This document shows positions 1-9,096 of a stretch of 64,000 nucleotides of DNA, piece after piece (positions within the stretch are counted from its first letter, which is position 1; each line of letters starts with the position of its first letter). Source of the stretch: Bacteroides sp. (lineage in GTDB: Bacteria > Bacteroidota > Bacteroidia > Bacteroidales > Bacteroidaceae); assembly GCA_021202275.1 (NCBI GenBank), contig JAJQDI010000031.1, positions 291,183 through 355,182 on the forward strand. The letters are read 5' to 3'. The notes beneath the pieces are model-generated. The model searched no databases. It was not told where the DNA came from and was given only the letters and a program-made list of their open reading frames with translations. Made by a program: the position numbers and the translations under genes.

Positions 1-2
1 CC

Positions 3-1424
3 TTGCACAACAAACAGGGATACGATCATTATTCCTTTTATTTGCTCCTGAAAGACATCGGTCCGTTGAATACGTTGGCGGTGGGTAATTACCGGATCGG
101 TTTTGGAGAAGGACTGATCGTGGGAAATGGCTTTCTGACCGGGAAAAGTGCCACTCTCTCCGGGCCCGATCTCCGGGCATCCGGCATTCGCAAACACGCT
201 TCTACCGACGAATACAATTATTTGCGTGGAGTAGCTGCCAGTATCGATTGGAAAAACTGGACGCTGACCGCTTTCGGTTCGCATCGTTCATTCGATGCCA
301 TTACACAGGGAGATACCCTCACTTCCATACAAAAGACCGGACTGCACCGGACCGAAAAAGAGGCCGAACGCAAAGGAGCGGCTCAGATGGTAGTGGCAGG
401 CGGCAATCTACGCTATACAGGCAGTCACTACCGGATCGGGGTTACCGGAATGTTCTACAGGTTCGATCGGCCCTATATACATACGTTACCCAAATATGCC
501 CGTTACAATCTGGTGGGGCAGCAGTTTTACAATGCGGGTATCGACTATGCCGTGCGGTATCATCGGTTTTTTCTTTCCGGCGAATCGGCTGTGGGAAAAC
601 GGGGAAATGCTTTTCTGCATCATTTGCAATATACTTCCGGATCTGTCTTTCGCATGCGGCTGACCCATCGCTATTATGCCCATGATTATTGGGCGTGGTT
701 TTCCCGGTCGTTTGCCGAAGGCAGTCAGGTACAGAATGAGAACGGTTGGTACGTAGCTACCGAACTCTCTCCCTGGCGGGGCATACGCTGGTTTGCCTCC
801 GCAGATCTCTTCTCCTTTCCCTGGTGGCGGTATCGCATCAGTAAACCTTCGCAGGGGATGGATTTGTGGACACGACTCACCTGGGAACCCTCCCGGAAGA
901 TATCTATGTATGTTAATTACCGGTACAAATGCAAAGAAAGAGACGTTACCGGTACAAAAGGGGAGGTGATCCTGCCTACACATCATCACCGGTGGCGATA
1001 CCGATGGAACTATCAGCCGTTGTCGTTCCTGGGATTCCGTACAACGGCAGACTACAACCGCTTTCATTTACAGGGAGAAGAGGTGGCTAAGGGATACCAG
1101 TTCACTCAGATGGTGCGGGGGGAATTTCTGGGCTCTGCACTGAAATGGGAAGTACAGGGAAGTTATTTCCATACCGATGACCACGACAGCCGGGTATATA
1201 TCTCAGAAAAGAACCTATTGTATACGTTCTATACTCCTTCGTTCTCAGGCAGAGGATGGCGATGGGGTATACATCTGCGTTGGGACTTCCGGAAGTGGGG
1301 CATGGTGATGGCCAAATGGGGACAGACCCGGTATGCGGACCGGGACGTGATCGGGTCGGGTAACGACCAGATCACCGGATCGGTAAAGAGTGATCTGCAA
1401 CTGCTGCTGCGGCTTTCGTGGTAG
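3..1424 (+). CDS. Outer-membrane beta-barrel protein, C-terminal part (likely the helix-hairpin-helix barrel family of Bacteroidetes)
   Basis: This open frame runs in from the left edge, so the true start and any N-terminal domain lie outside the window. The visible 473 residues are rich in alternating aromatic and polar residues and end in LLLRLSW, with an aromatic last residue as in outer-membrane barrels. The stretch GNYRIGFGEGLIVGNGF near the N-terminal end resembles the barrel of Bacteroidetes proteins whose N-terminus carries helix-hairpin-helix repeats, but that part is not visible, so the family is an inference. It probably sits in the outer membrane; its substrate is unknown. The next gene starts about 160 bases downstream behind its own promoter box. 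Confidence 0.6.
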   Translation: MHNKQGYDHYSFYLLLKDIGPLNTLAVGNYRIGFGEGLIVGNGFLTGKSATLSGPDLRASGIRKHASTDEYNYLRGVAASIDWKNWTLTAFGSHRSFDAITQGDTLTSIQKTGLHRTEKEAERKGAAQMVVAGGNLRYTGSHYRIGVTGMFYRFDRPYIHTLPKYARYNLVGQQFYNAGIDYAVRYHRFFLSGESAVGKRGNAFLHHLQYTSGSVFRMRLTHRYYAHDYWAWFSRSFAEGSQVQNENGWYVATELSPWRGIRWFASADLFSFPWWRYRISKPSQGMDLWTRLTWEPSRKISMYVNYRYKCKERDVTGTKGEVILPTHHHRWRYRWNYQPLSFLGFRTTADYNRFHLQGEEVAKGYQFTQMVRGEFLGSALKWEVQGSYFHTDDHDSRVYISEKNLLYTFYTPSFSGRGWRWGIHLRWDFRKWGMVMAKWGQTRYADRDVIGSGNDQITGSVKSDLQLLLRLSW

Positions 1425-1549
1425 TGTATATCTGATGAATGTAATATATCCAATGAATTAGCAACGTCTACTTATATAGTAACCATAAAAGTTTGCTGCG
1501 ATTTTCAGGAGAAACAAAGAGCAATGAACCTTTTCCCTGTAAATATTCT

Positions 1550-1557
1550 TATCTTTG
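1550..1557 (+). promoter_or_regulatory. Bacteroides-type -7 box (TATCTTTG)
   Basis: TATCTTTG matches the TAnnTTTG consensus and lies 25 bases before the chosen ATG of the radical SAM gene at 1583. No clear -33 TTTG is visible at the usual 19-21 base spacing. Its position supports the internal ATG over the longer open frame starting at 1493. Confidence 0.5.
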
Positions 1558-1582
1558 TACGTTCAACCCTTTACGTTCAGAT

Positions 1583-2356
1583 ATGTCTATTTTATTTCCG
1601 GCACCTGTTTTCGGTCCCGTACATTCCCGTCGGCTGGGAGTATCCCTGGGAGTAAACCTACTGCCTCCCGATGGGAAGGTGTGTTCTTTCGATTGTATCT
1701 ATTGCGAATGTGGTCTCAATGGTGACAATCGTTCACGACTGCGTATGCCTTCGCGCGAAGAGGTGCGGCAGACATTGGAAGCCAGGTTGAGGCAGATGCA
1801 GGCCGAAGGTCCTGCTCCCGATGTGATCACCTTTGCCGGTAATGGAGAACCAACCGCTCATCCGCAGTTTGCGGATGTTATAGAGGATACCTTGAAGTTA
1901 CGTGATCGTTATTTTCCTCAGGCGAAAGTCAGTGTACTCAGCAATGCCTCTTTCCTGGATCGTCCCGAAGTATTTGAAGCATTGAAGCGAATTGATAACA
2001 ACATCCTGAAGTTAGATACGGTGGATATGGATTACATTCGTTGTGTCGATCGTCCGGCTGCGGGATACGATGTACGGAAAGTCATCGATCGCATCAAGGT
2101 TTTCGAAGGAAAATGCATGATACAAACCATGTTCCTTAAGGGAGAATTCCGGGGAGAAGACGTAAACAATACTACTGACCGCTATGTTCTTCCCTGGTTG
2201 GAGGCGGTGAAAGAGATTGCTCCGCAGCAGGTAATGATCTATACGATTGACCGGGATACTCCGGTGAGCGGACTCAAAAAAGCCACTCCCGGAGAACTCA
2301 ACCGGATCCGTGACCTGGTAGAGGCGGCTGGTATCTCCATATCTGTCTCTTATTAA
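1583..2356 (+). CDS. Radical SAM protein, COG0731 (wyosine-synthase-like) family
   Basis: The 257-residue protein carries a radical SAM cluster motif with Cys34, Cys38 and Cys41 (CSFDCIYC), followed by TFAGNGEPTAHP, the SAM-contacting GGE-like motif of this group. Members of COG0731 resemble the tRNA wyosine enzyme TYW1, but bacterial members have no firmly established substrate. The open frame extends upstream to 1493, but the ATG at 1583 fits the conserved N-terminus (MSILFPAPVFGPVHSRRLG) and lies just after a promoter box. It is probably cytoplasmic. The next gene starts 40 bases downstream, so the two may be cotranscribed. Confidence 0.85.
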   Translation: MSILFPAPVFGPVHSRRLGVSLGVNLLPPDGKVCSFDCIYCECGLNGDNRSRLRMPSREEVRQTLEARLRQMQAEGPAPDVITFAGNGEPTAHPQFADVIEDTLKLRDRYFPQAKVSVLSNASFLDRPEVFEALKRIDNNILKLDTVDMDYIRCVDRPAAGYDVRKVIDRIKVFEGKCMIQTMFLKGEFRGEDVNNTTDRYVLPWLEAVKEIAPQQVMIYTIDRDTPVSGLKKATPGELNRIRDLVEAAGISISVSY

Positions 2357-2396
2357 ACAAAACATTTACACCTATTATTATATAAACTTACATACG

Positions 2397-2912
2397 ATGA
2401 TGAAACAAATAGCTATTCAGGAATTGACAGACAATTTCATTGAATCCATCGGCAAAGAGTGGATGTTGGTTACTGCCGGTACTACCGGATCATTCAATAC
2501 CATGACTGCCAGTTGGGGTGGGATAGGATATATCTGGAACAAACCGGTAGTGTTCGTCTTTATCCGTCCCGAACGATATACCTACGAGTTTACCGAAAAA
2601 AGTGAATATCTGACGCTCTCTTTCCTGGGCGAAGAAAACAAAGCCATCCATAAGATCTGTGGTTCCAAATCGGGAAGAGATACGGATAAAGTAGCCGAAA
2701 CAGGTCTGAAACCCATAGCTACAGAGAAGGGAAATGTGATCTTCGAACAGGGACGCTTGCAGCTGGAATGTCGTATTCTCTACAAACAATTTTTAGAAAA
2801 AGATAATTTCCTGCAACCCGAACTATACCAGCGCTGGTACAACCAGGGCCATGGCGATAATCTGCACAAGATGTATGTAGCGGAGATCGTCAATGTGTGG
2901 AGCAAGGGATGA
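2397..2912 (+). CDS. Flavin reductase-like, FMN-binding split-barrel protein
   Basis: The 171-residue protein has the flavin-reductase-like split-barrel pattern: an N-terminal TAGTTGSFNTMTASWGG segment, then WNKPVVFVFIRPERYTYEF, then YLTLSFL. Such proteins bind FMN and may reduce free flavin or act as small oxidoreductases; the physiological partner cannot be read from the sequence. Two adjacent ATG codons occur at the start. It follows the radical SAM gene by 40 bases and precedes a perfect 21-bp inverted repeat. Confidence 0.85.
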   Translation: MMKQIAIQELTDNFIESIGKEWMLVTAGTTGSFNTMTASWGGIGYIWNKPVVFVFIRPERYTYEFTEKSEYLTLSFLGEENKAIHKICGSKSGRDTDKVAETGLKPIATEKGNVIFEQGRLQLECRILYKQFLEKDNFLQPELYQRWYNQGHGDNLHKMYVAEIVNVWSKG

Positions 2913-2921
2913 CGCTTCGCT

Positions 2922-3045
2922 ATTTACGATTGGACGATTTACAAAGTACGATTGAAATCAGAGATGATTATCTACAAAAGATATTGTTTTTAGATACTAC
3001 ACCAGGTAACTTCAATCGTAAATAGTAAATCGTCCAATCGTAAAT
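2922..3045. repeat. Long inverted repeat between convergent genes (TTACGATT family)
   Basis: A perfect 21-base arm at 2922-2942 (containing GATTGGACGATT) is the reverse complement of 3025-3045. A second nested pair lies at about 2947-2957 and 3011-3020. The element fills the gap between the flavin reductase gene and the convergent SulP gene and could form a long two-part hairpin that ends both transcripts. A related 25-bp element lies at 25821-25970. Confidence 0.75.
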
Positions 3046-3363
3046 TTATATATTTTCTTCCCGGAGAATGAGATTTGCCCGTTCCAGCGCTGCATTGATA
3101 TGCGGGCAGATATTTTCCTTTCCTACGACCTCACAGAACCCGCTGTTCTCCAATACCTGATATACATTCTCGTTTACTCCCGATAAGATTATGGTAGTTT
3201 TCTCTTTTTTAGATCGTTTACACAGATTGGTCAGATTGTGTATACCTGTCGAATCGATAAACGGTACTTTCCGCATCCGGATGATGCGTATCCGGGAACG
3301 GTTGCCCATCCGAATCATCTGTTCCTCAAACTTATTGGCGATACCAAAAAAAATAAGGGCCAT
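3046..3363 (-). CDS. STAS-domain end of SulP transporter (separated by a frameshift)
   Basis: This frame encodes the C-terminal cytoplasmic STAS domain normally fused to SulP anion transporters. It includes FFGIANKFEEQM, the typical continuation of the EINGP segment that ends the upstream frame, and VPFIDSTGIHNL, the usual STAS helix region with its conserved Asp-Ser-Thr. The ATG at 3361-3363 is probably not a real start, because the sequence is the direct continuation of the SulP gene after an A8 run on the plus strand (3346-3353). With seven bases in the run the two pieces become one protein of about 560 residues, the usual size for the family. Confidence 0.8.
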   Translation of the reverse strand: MALIFFGIANKFEEQMIRMGNRSRIRIIRMRKVPFIDSTGIHNLTNLCKRSKKEKTTIILSGVNENVYQVLENSGFCEVVGKENICPHINAALERANLILREENI

Positions 3364-4738
3364 TGATCTCGTATACCTCCACCTGATCCGGAATGATCAG
3401 ATGTTCGTCGTGACTCTGGATATCCGATTCTTTGTTCGGATCGATCTCGTTACGTATCACCGAGATCTCCGTAGTCTCCATGATGCGTTTCATAAACAGG
3501 ATACAGGCAATAACGATACCGATCTCGATGGCAATGGTCAGGTCGAAGATCACTGTCAGGAAGAAAGTAGTCAGCAACACCACTACATCTGGTTTCGGAT
3601 TTTTCAGCAGGGTCCTGAACGTACGCCATTCGCTCATGTTGTACGAAACGATCACCAATACCCCTGCCAGACAAGCCATAGGTATATACTGTGCCAGGGG
3701 CATCAATAGCAACAGGATCAATAGCAGTACAAGGGCGTGAATGATCCCTGCCACCGGTGTACGACCTCCGTTGTTGATATTGGTCATGGTGCGCGCAATA
3801 GCCCCTGTAGCCGGTATACCTCCAAACAAAGGAGTGACTACATTGGCTATTCCCTGAGCGATCAGTTCCGTATTGGAGTCGTGCCGGTCTCCCGTCACCC
3901 CATCCGCTACCGTAGCCGAAAGCAGCGATTCGATAGCTCCCAGCAAAGCGATCGTGATGGCTACCGGGAACAGCCGGTTGATGGCCTCCCAGTTGATAGA
4001 AGGCAGGGAAGCATCCGGTAACTGCGCCTGTATGGTGAACCGGTCTCCGATGGTATCGATCGAATCGACTCCCGCGAAAGTTTTCAGCAGATACACCCCA
4101 CCCGTCACTAAGATAATAGCTACCAGCGATCCGGGTATCTTCTTCAGAAAACGGGGAGTACATACAATGATAACAATGCTGATCAGCGCTGTCAGGGTAT
4201 TCCACCAGTTGATCGTATGCAGATGTCCGGCATACAACACCCACTTCTCTATAAATTCTCCCGGTACCTTCTCCTCACCGAAGTGCAGTCCCAGCAGGTC
4301 CGGGATTTGCGTGGTGAAGATTGTCACCGCGATCCCGCTGGTAAATCCGACAATGATCGGATAAGGAATGAATTTGATCACCGCTCCCAGTTTACACATC
4401 CCCAGCACTATCAGCATTACGCCTGCCATCAGGGTAGCGACGATCAGTCCCGGTTCGCCATACTCCTGTACGATCCCGTAGACGATGACAATAAATGCCC
4501 CTGTAGGTCCCCCGATCTGTACACGGCTTCCTCCCAGCAAGGAGATCAGGAATCCGGCAATGATAGCTGTGATGATACCTTTCTCAGGTGTCACTCCTGA
4601 AGCAATACCAAAAGCAATGGCCAGAGGCAATGCTACAATACCAACGATGATACCTGCCATCAGGTCGGCCATAAACGTCTCCCGATTGTAGGTCTTGAGT
4701 GTAGAAAATAATTTTGGTCTGAACTCGATCTTTTTCAT
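3332..4738 (-). CDS. SulP-family anion transporter, membrane domain (frameshifted before STAS domain)
   Basis: The 468-residue frame encodes the membrane core of a SLC26/SulP transporter. It shows MADLMAGIIVGIVALPLAIAFG at the N-terminus and GGSRVQIGGPTGAFIVIV, the hallmark of the anion-binding region, followed by many hydrophobic helices. SulP proteins move sulfate, bicarbonate or other anions across the inner membrane; the substrate cannot be assigned here. The frame runs into VYEINGPYFFWYRQ and stops. The last residues are wrong for the family, and FFGIANKF continues in the neighbouring frame. A one-base excess in the T8 run of the coding strand explains this. It converges with the flavin reductase gene across an inverted repeat. 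Confidence 0.88.
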   Translation of the reverse strand: MKKIEFRPKLFSTLKTYNRETFMADLMAGIIVGIVALPLAIAFGIASGVTPEKGIITAIIAGFLISLLGGSRVQIGGPTGAFIVIVYGIVQEYGEPGLIVATLMAGVMLIVLGMCKLGAVIKFIPYPIIVGFTSGIAVTIFTTQIPDLLGLHFGEEKVPGEFIEKWVLYAGHLHTINWWNTLTALISIVIIVCTPRFLKKIPGSLVAIILVTGGVYLLKTFAGVDSIDTIGDRFTIQAQLPDASLPSINWEAINRLFPVAITIALLGAIESLLSATVADGVTGDRHDSNTELIAQGIANVVTPLFGGIPATGAIARTMTNINNGGRTPVAGIIHALVLLLILLLLMPLAQYIPMACLAGVLVIVSYNMSEWRTFRTLLKNPKPDVVVLLTTFFLTVIFDLTIAIEIGIVIACILFMKRIMETTEISVIRNEIDPNKESDIQSHDEHLIIPDQVEVYEINGPYFFWYRQ

Positions 4739-4803
4739 ATCCTGTGTACTACCCGTGAAGGTATGTTTTTAACAAGTGTTTGCTGTCAAAAAGAAAAGTG
4801 GTG

Positions 4804-4811
4804 CAAAAGTA
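4804..4811 (-). promoter_or_regulatory. Candidate -7 box for the SulP gene
   Basis: On the minus strand this reads TACTTTTG, a match to TAnnTTTG, about 66 bases before the SulP ATG. No convincing -33 element was seen at the usual distance. Confidence 0.4.
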
Positions 4812-4918
4812 CATAATTTCCTTCAATCGTCGGTAGATAAAGACCTGTTTAAGTTTCATCTATCGCCGGATAGATTTTATTTATGAAAAACAAGTGTCTT
4901 TTTCGTAACTGTTTTTTT

Positions 4919-4926
4919 TATATTTG
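4919..4926 (+). promoter_or_regulatory. Bacteroides-type -7 box for rubrerythrin
   Basis: TATATTTG matches TAnnTTTG and lies about 120 bases before the rubrerythrin ATG at 5045. It implies a leader of roughly 110 bases and argues against the longer frame starting at 4883, whose start would lie upstream of the box. Confidence 0.5.
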
Positions 4927-5044
4927 TAAAGCAATTCAGACACGGAGTTCTTTTCTCTTTTTAATAAAAAGATGTGAAAGCGGGAAGACTTCGGTCAACC
5001 TTCGGACAAACAATTGTATTCATTTTATCTTAAAAAGAAAAAGT

Positions 5045-5623
5045 ATGGCTAAGAGTATCAAAGGAACCCAGACAGAGAAAAACCTGATGCATTCATTTGC
5101 AGGTGAATCACAAGCACGTATGCGTTACACGTATTTTGCCAGTGTGGCCAAGAAAGAGGGATACGAACAGATCGCCGCTATCTTTACCGAAACTGCCGAT
5201 CAGGAAAAAGAACATGCCAAACGGATGTTCAAATACTTAGAAGGAGGAATGACGGAGATCACGGCTACTTTCCCTTCCGGAGTGATCGGTACTACCCTGG
5301 AAAACCTGCGTGCGGCAGCTGCGGGTGAACACGAAGAGTGGACAGAAGATTATCCGAAATTCGCGGATATTGCCGAGCAGGAAGGTTTCCCTGGCATCGC
5401 GGCTATGTATCGCAACATCTCTATTGCGGAAAAAGCGCACGAAGACCGGTACAATGCGCTGCTGAAAAATATCGAAGACGGTACGGTATTCAAAAAAGAA
5501 GAGACCCAAACCTGGCAGTGCCGCAACTGCGGATTTGTACACGAAGGAGAAGAAGCTCCGGGTGTATGTCCCGCCTGTCTGCATCCACAAGCTCATTTCG
5601 AAGTAAAAAAAGAGAATTATTGA
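5045..5623 (+). CDS. Rubrerythrin
   Basis: The 192-residue protein has the standard rubrerythrin layout. An N-terminal four-helix di-iron domain is marked by GESQARMRY, DQEKEHAKRM, GEHEEW and AEKAHEDRY, which supply the Glu and His metal ligands. A C-terminal rubredoxin-like domain carries two Cys pairs, CRNC and CPAC, that bind one iron. Rubrerythrins reduce hydrogen peroxide in the cytoplasm of anaerobes. The frame opens upstream at 4883, but MAKSIKGTQTEKNL is the family N-terminus, so the ATG at 5045 was chosen. It has its own promoter box and a strong terminator, so it is probably monocistronic. Confidence 0.95.
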   Translation: MAKSIKGTQTEKNLMHSFAGESQARMRYTYFASVAKKEGYEQIAAIFTETADQEKEHAKRMFKYLEGGMTEITATFPSGVIGTTLENLRAAAAGEHEEWTEDYPKFADIAEQEGFPGIAAMYRNISIAEKAHEDRYNALLKNIEDGTVFKKEETQTWQCRNCGFVHEGEEAPGVCPACLHPQAHFEVKKENY

Positions 5624-5636
5624 CGGATGTTCCCTA

Positions 5637-5678
5637 TACAAAAGCAGCCTATCTCCTCGGGGATAGGCTGCTTTTGTA
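5637..5678 (+). terminator. Rho-independent-type hairpin after rubrerythrin
   Basis: A perfect 17-bp stem pairs 5637-5653 with 5662-5678 around an 8-base loop. The arms end in A4 and T4, so it can work in either direction. It begins 14 bases after the rubrerythrin stop codon. Confidence 0.85.
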
Positions 5679-5807
5679 TGCATGTATCAAATGTTTCCTG
5701 GTAGGCAGAATACATTTCGCACCGTTGTACAACATTTAACGCTCTTCATTTAACCAATCGTACCCGAAGGATTAACATTTCCGAAGGAATACTTTTAAAA
5801 AAACATA

Positions 5808-5815
5808 TATTTTTG
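5808..5815 (+). promoter_or_regulatory. Bacteroides-type -7 box for PUL 1
   Basis: TATTTTTG matches TAnnTTTG and lies 80 bases before the SusC ATG at 5896. It is the only good promoter candidate between the rubrerythrin terminator and PUL 1. Confidence 0.5.
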
Positions 5816-5895
5816 ATGTGGATTTCTCAAACTAAATTTTAAAAAGGTTTGCTGGATTTCTATAAAACTGATAATTAACCATTAATCAATGTACC

Positions 5896-8800
5896 ATGAG
5901 AAAAACATTTTTCGAAAAGTGTATCCATGTGCATGTATGCAACATCGTATGGCTTTTTCTTCTCCTGCCTGTGGTAAGCCTCACGGCAAATCCCTCACAA
6001 AACAGAACGATTACAGGAGTGGTCACCTCGGCCACAGATGGTGAGCCCCTCATCGGTGTGAGTATTTTTGTGAAAGAAAGTGCCGCCGGAACTATCACCG
6101 GGATCGACGGAGACTATTCGTTGAATATAGAAGAGGGACAAACCCTGGTCTTCTCCTATATCGGATATGTGAATCAGGAAGTCAAATACACGGGACAACC
6201 TGTTATAAATATCTCTTTACGTGAAGACACCGAAATGCTGGATGAAGTAGTTGTGATCGGTTACGGTGTGCAGAAAAAGAAGCTGAATACCGGTGCTACC
6301 GTGCAGGTAAAAGGGGATGAATTGGCCCGCATGAACACGACTAACCCCTTACAGGCTATGCAGGGACAGAGTCCGGGTGTTACCATAAGTACCACTTCCG
6401 GACAACCCGGATCGGACATGAAGGTAACGATTCGTGGACTGGGTACGGTCGGTAAATCGGGTCCCCTTTATATTATAGATGGTATTGAGGGAGATCTTTC
6501 CACGATCAATCCGGCGGATATCGAATCCATCGACGTATTGAAAGATGCCGCTTCTGCTGCTATCTACGGAGCACAGGCAGCCAATGGGGTGATCCTGGTG
6601 ACTACCCGTTCCGGAAAAGAAGGAAAAGCACAGGTGACCTTTGATGCCTATTACGGGATCCAGAATGCTGCCCGGAAAGCCAAAGTCTTGAACGCCCGGC
6701 AATACATGACTATTATGGATGAGCAGGCATTTAATTCCGGCAACGGTCCGTATGACTGGCAGAATATCCGCTCGATCTGGAACTGGACCACCGACGCGGA
6801 TGGTAATGAAGTGCGTGGCAGCCTGATCGATACCAATTGGATGGATGCTATGTTCAAGAGTAACGCCAAAACCGAAAGCTATACCTTGGGTGTTACGGGT
6901 GGATCCGCAACTTCTACCTATGCGTTGTCATTGGGCTATCTGCAACAGGAAGGTATTGTGGGCGGACGCGACAACTCCAACTACGAAAGATACAATTTCC
7001 GTGTGAATACCGAACATAAACTCTATAAAGATGTATTGAAGGTAGGACAACACGCTTCGTTTGTATTTACGCAGACGACCGGAATAGCCGTAGGCAATCA
7101 ATACTCCAATACATTGCACGGAGCATTTGCTACTTCTCCTCTGGCACCGATCTATAGTGATAATAATATATATGACTCTCCTTACAACGATACTTCCAAT
7201 TCGGATTGGTACAATGCGGACGGTAACCCGTATGCTTCTATGGTGAATAGCCACAACAAGACAGGGGCACAACGCTTTATTGCTGATATCTATGGCGAAC
7301 TGGAACCCGTGAAAAACCTGCGGTTGCGTACCGTATTTGGTATAAACTATCACAATTCGGATTATCGCAGTTTTGAGCCGCAATATCAGTTCTCTTTCTA
7401 TTCACGCAGCGACAGATCGTATGTGGAGCAGAATATGAGTAAAAACTACAGCCTGACATGGACCAATACGGCCAGTTATGATTTCAGGATCAAAGAAGAT
7501 CACTCTTTTAACGCGTTGATCGGTATGGAGTCTGTACGTTACGATGGCACGTATATGAAGATCCGCAATTCGGACCTGAAAGTCATCTTCAACGATTGGC
7601 AATATGCTTATATCAATAATACGGAAAATCAGGATGCGAACTATATAACCATAGAAGGAAAACCTGAAAATGCTTCCCGCCGGGTTTCCTATTTCGGACG
7701 TTTGGGATACAACTATCGCGAGACCTATATGGTGAACGCGACCTTACGTGCCGATGGTTCTTCGAAGTTTACGCGTGGCAATCGCTGGGGATACTTTCCT
7801 TCTGTATCTGCCGGCTGGGTGATCACTAATGAATCGTTTATGGATGGCGTTCATTCCTGGATGGACTTCCTGAAATTCCGTGTCAGCTGGGGTCAGGTAG
7901 GAAATCAGAACATCAGTGATTTCCAATATGCTGCTCCGGTGAATATCAGCAACTCCTATTATAACTTCGGTACGGGTACAGGAGCCACTGCTGACGTATG
8001 GGGCGCTTATCCGAGCCGTCTGGCCAATGCGAATATTACCTGGGAGACTTCCGAACAGACCAATGTTGGTATAGACGCGCGTTTCGCGGACGGACGCCTG
8101 AACATGAATGCCGATTTTTATGTGAAAAAGACAAAAGACTGGCTGGTACAGGCACCTATTCTGGCTACTTCCGGAGCAGATGCTCCTTATATCAACGGAG
8201 GAGATGTGAAGAATACAGGATTCGAACTGGCACTGAACTGGAATGATCACATCGGTAAGGTCAACTACAACATCGGTATCAACGGTGCTTATAATAAAAA
8301 TAAGGTAGGTAACATTCCTACTGAAGGAGGTATTATCCATGGACAGACGGGTATGTTGTATGACAACTCTCCCGAATTCTATCGCGCGCAAAACGGATAT
8401 CCCATCGGTTATTTCTGGGGATATAAGACGGCGGGTATTTTCCAGAACCAGCAACAGATTGACGACTGGATCGCTGCCGGAAACGGTGTATTGCAAACAG
8501 ATGTGAGACCCGGAGATGTGATTTTTGTGGATGTGGATAAAAACGGTACGATAGATGAAGAGGATAAGGTCAATCTGGGCAATGGGATGCCTAAATTTAC
8601 CATGGGTATCAACCTGGGATTTGATTACAAAGGATTTGACTTTTCATTGAATGCCAACGGAATGTTCAGACAGAAGATCGTTCAGTCTTACCGGAACCAT
8701 GTGAATAAGTATGCCAACTATTCTACGGCTATCCTGGATCGTTGGACGGGAGAAGGAACATCCAACAAGATACCTCGTGTGACTGAATCCAATATTAACT

Positions 8801-9075
8801 GGGAATTTTCCGATTTGTATGTGCACGATGCCGACTTCCTGCGTATCAGTAACATTACTGTGGGATATGACTTTTCCAGATTTATCAAATGGAACTACAT
8901 CAGCCAATTACGCATATACGCTCAGGCACAGAATGCGTTTACATTTACCAAATACGACGGTGCTGATCCGGAGATCGGTTATGGTACGGAAGATAATGGT
9001 TGGGTCTCCGGAGTCGATCTGGGATATTATCCCCGTCCGAGAACCTTCCTGTTCGGTGTAAATCTTAAATTCTAA
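5896..9075 (+). CDS. SusC-like TonB-dependent outer-membrane transporter (PUL 1)
   Basis: The 1059-residue protein starts with a signal peptide ending near SLTANPSQ. A carboxypeptidase-regulatory-like domain follows (about residues 35-110: ITGVVTSATDGEPLIGVSI to SYIGYV). Then come the TonB-box region MLDEVVVIGYGVQKKK, a plug domain with GLGTVGKSGPLYIIDGIEG and VLKDAASAAIYGAQAANG, and a long barrel ending in FGVNLKF. SusC proteins import oligosaccharides captured at the surface, powered by TonB. There is no STN signalling domain, so it is unlikely to signal to an anti-sigma factor. It leads the operon with a 21-base gap to SusD. The GH5 downstream suggests a beta-glucan or similar hemicellulose as cargo; this is inference. 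Confidence 0.93.
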   Translation: MRKTFFEKCIHVHVCNIVWLFLLLPVVSLTANPSQNRTITGVVTSATDGEPLIGVSIFVKESAAGTITGIDGDYSLNIEEGQTLVFSYIGYVNQEVKYTGQPVINISLREDTEMLDEVVVIGYGVQKKKLNTGATVQVKGDELARMNTTNPLQAMQGQSPGVTISTTSGQPGSDMKVTIRGLGTVGKSGPLYIIDGIEGDLSTINPADIESIDVLKDAASAAIYGAQAANGVILVTTRSGKEGKAQVTFDAYYGIQNAARKAKVLNARQYMTIMDEQAFNSGNGPYDWQNIRSIWNWTTDADGNEVRGSLIDTNWMDAMFKSNAKTESYTLGVTGGSATSTYALSLGYLQQEGIVGGRDNSNYERYNFRVNTEHKLYKDVLKVGQHASFVFTQTTGIAVGNQYSNTLHGAFATSPLAPIYSDNNIYDSPYNDTSNSDWYNADGNPYASMVNSHNKTGAQRFIADIYGELEPVKNLRLRTVFGINYHNSDYRSFEPQYQFSFYSRSDRSYVEQNMSKNYSLTWTNTASYDFRIKEDHSFNALIGMESVRYDGTYMKIRNSDLKVIFNDWQYAYINNTENQDANYITIEGKPENASRRVSYFGRLGYNYRETYMVNATLRADGSSKFTRGNRWGYFPSVSAGWVITNESFMDGVHSWMDFLKFRVSWGQVGNQNISDFQYAAPVNISNSYYNFGTGTGATADVWGAYPSRLANANITWETSEQTNVGIDARFADGRLNMNADFYVKKTKDWLVQAPILATSGADAPYINGGDVKNTGFELALNWNDHIGKVNYNIGINGAYNKNKVGNIPTEGGIIHGQTGMLYDNSPEFYRAQNGYPIGYFWGYKTAGIFQNQQQIDDWIAAGNGVLQTDVRPGDVIFVDVDKNGTIDEEDKVNLGNGMPKFTMGINLGFDYKGFDFSLNANGMFRQKIVQSYRNHVNKYANYSTAILDRWTGEGTSNKIPRVTESNINWEFSDLYVHDADFLRISNITVGYDFSRFIKWNYISQLRIYAQAQNAFTFTKYDGADPEIGYGTEDNGWVSGVDLGYYPRPRTFLFGVNLKF

Positions 9076-9096
9076 TTACCTTAATATTATTACGAT

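Noticed and set aside
4883..5044. N-terminal extension of rubrerythrin
   Set aside because: It starts upstream of the promoter box and is not part of the family; the ATG at 5045 fits better.
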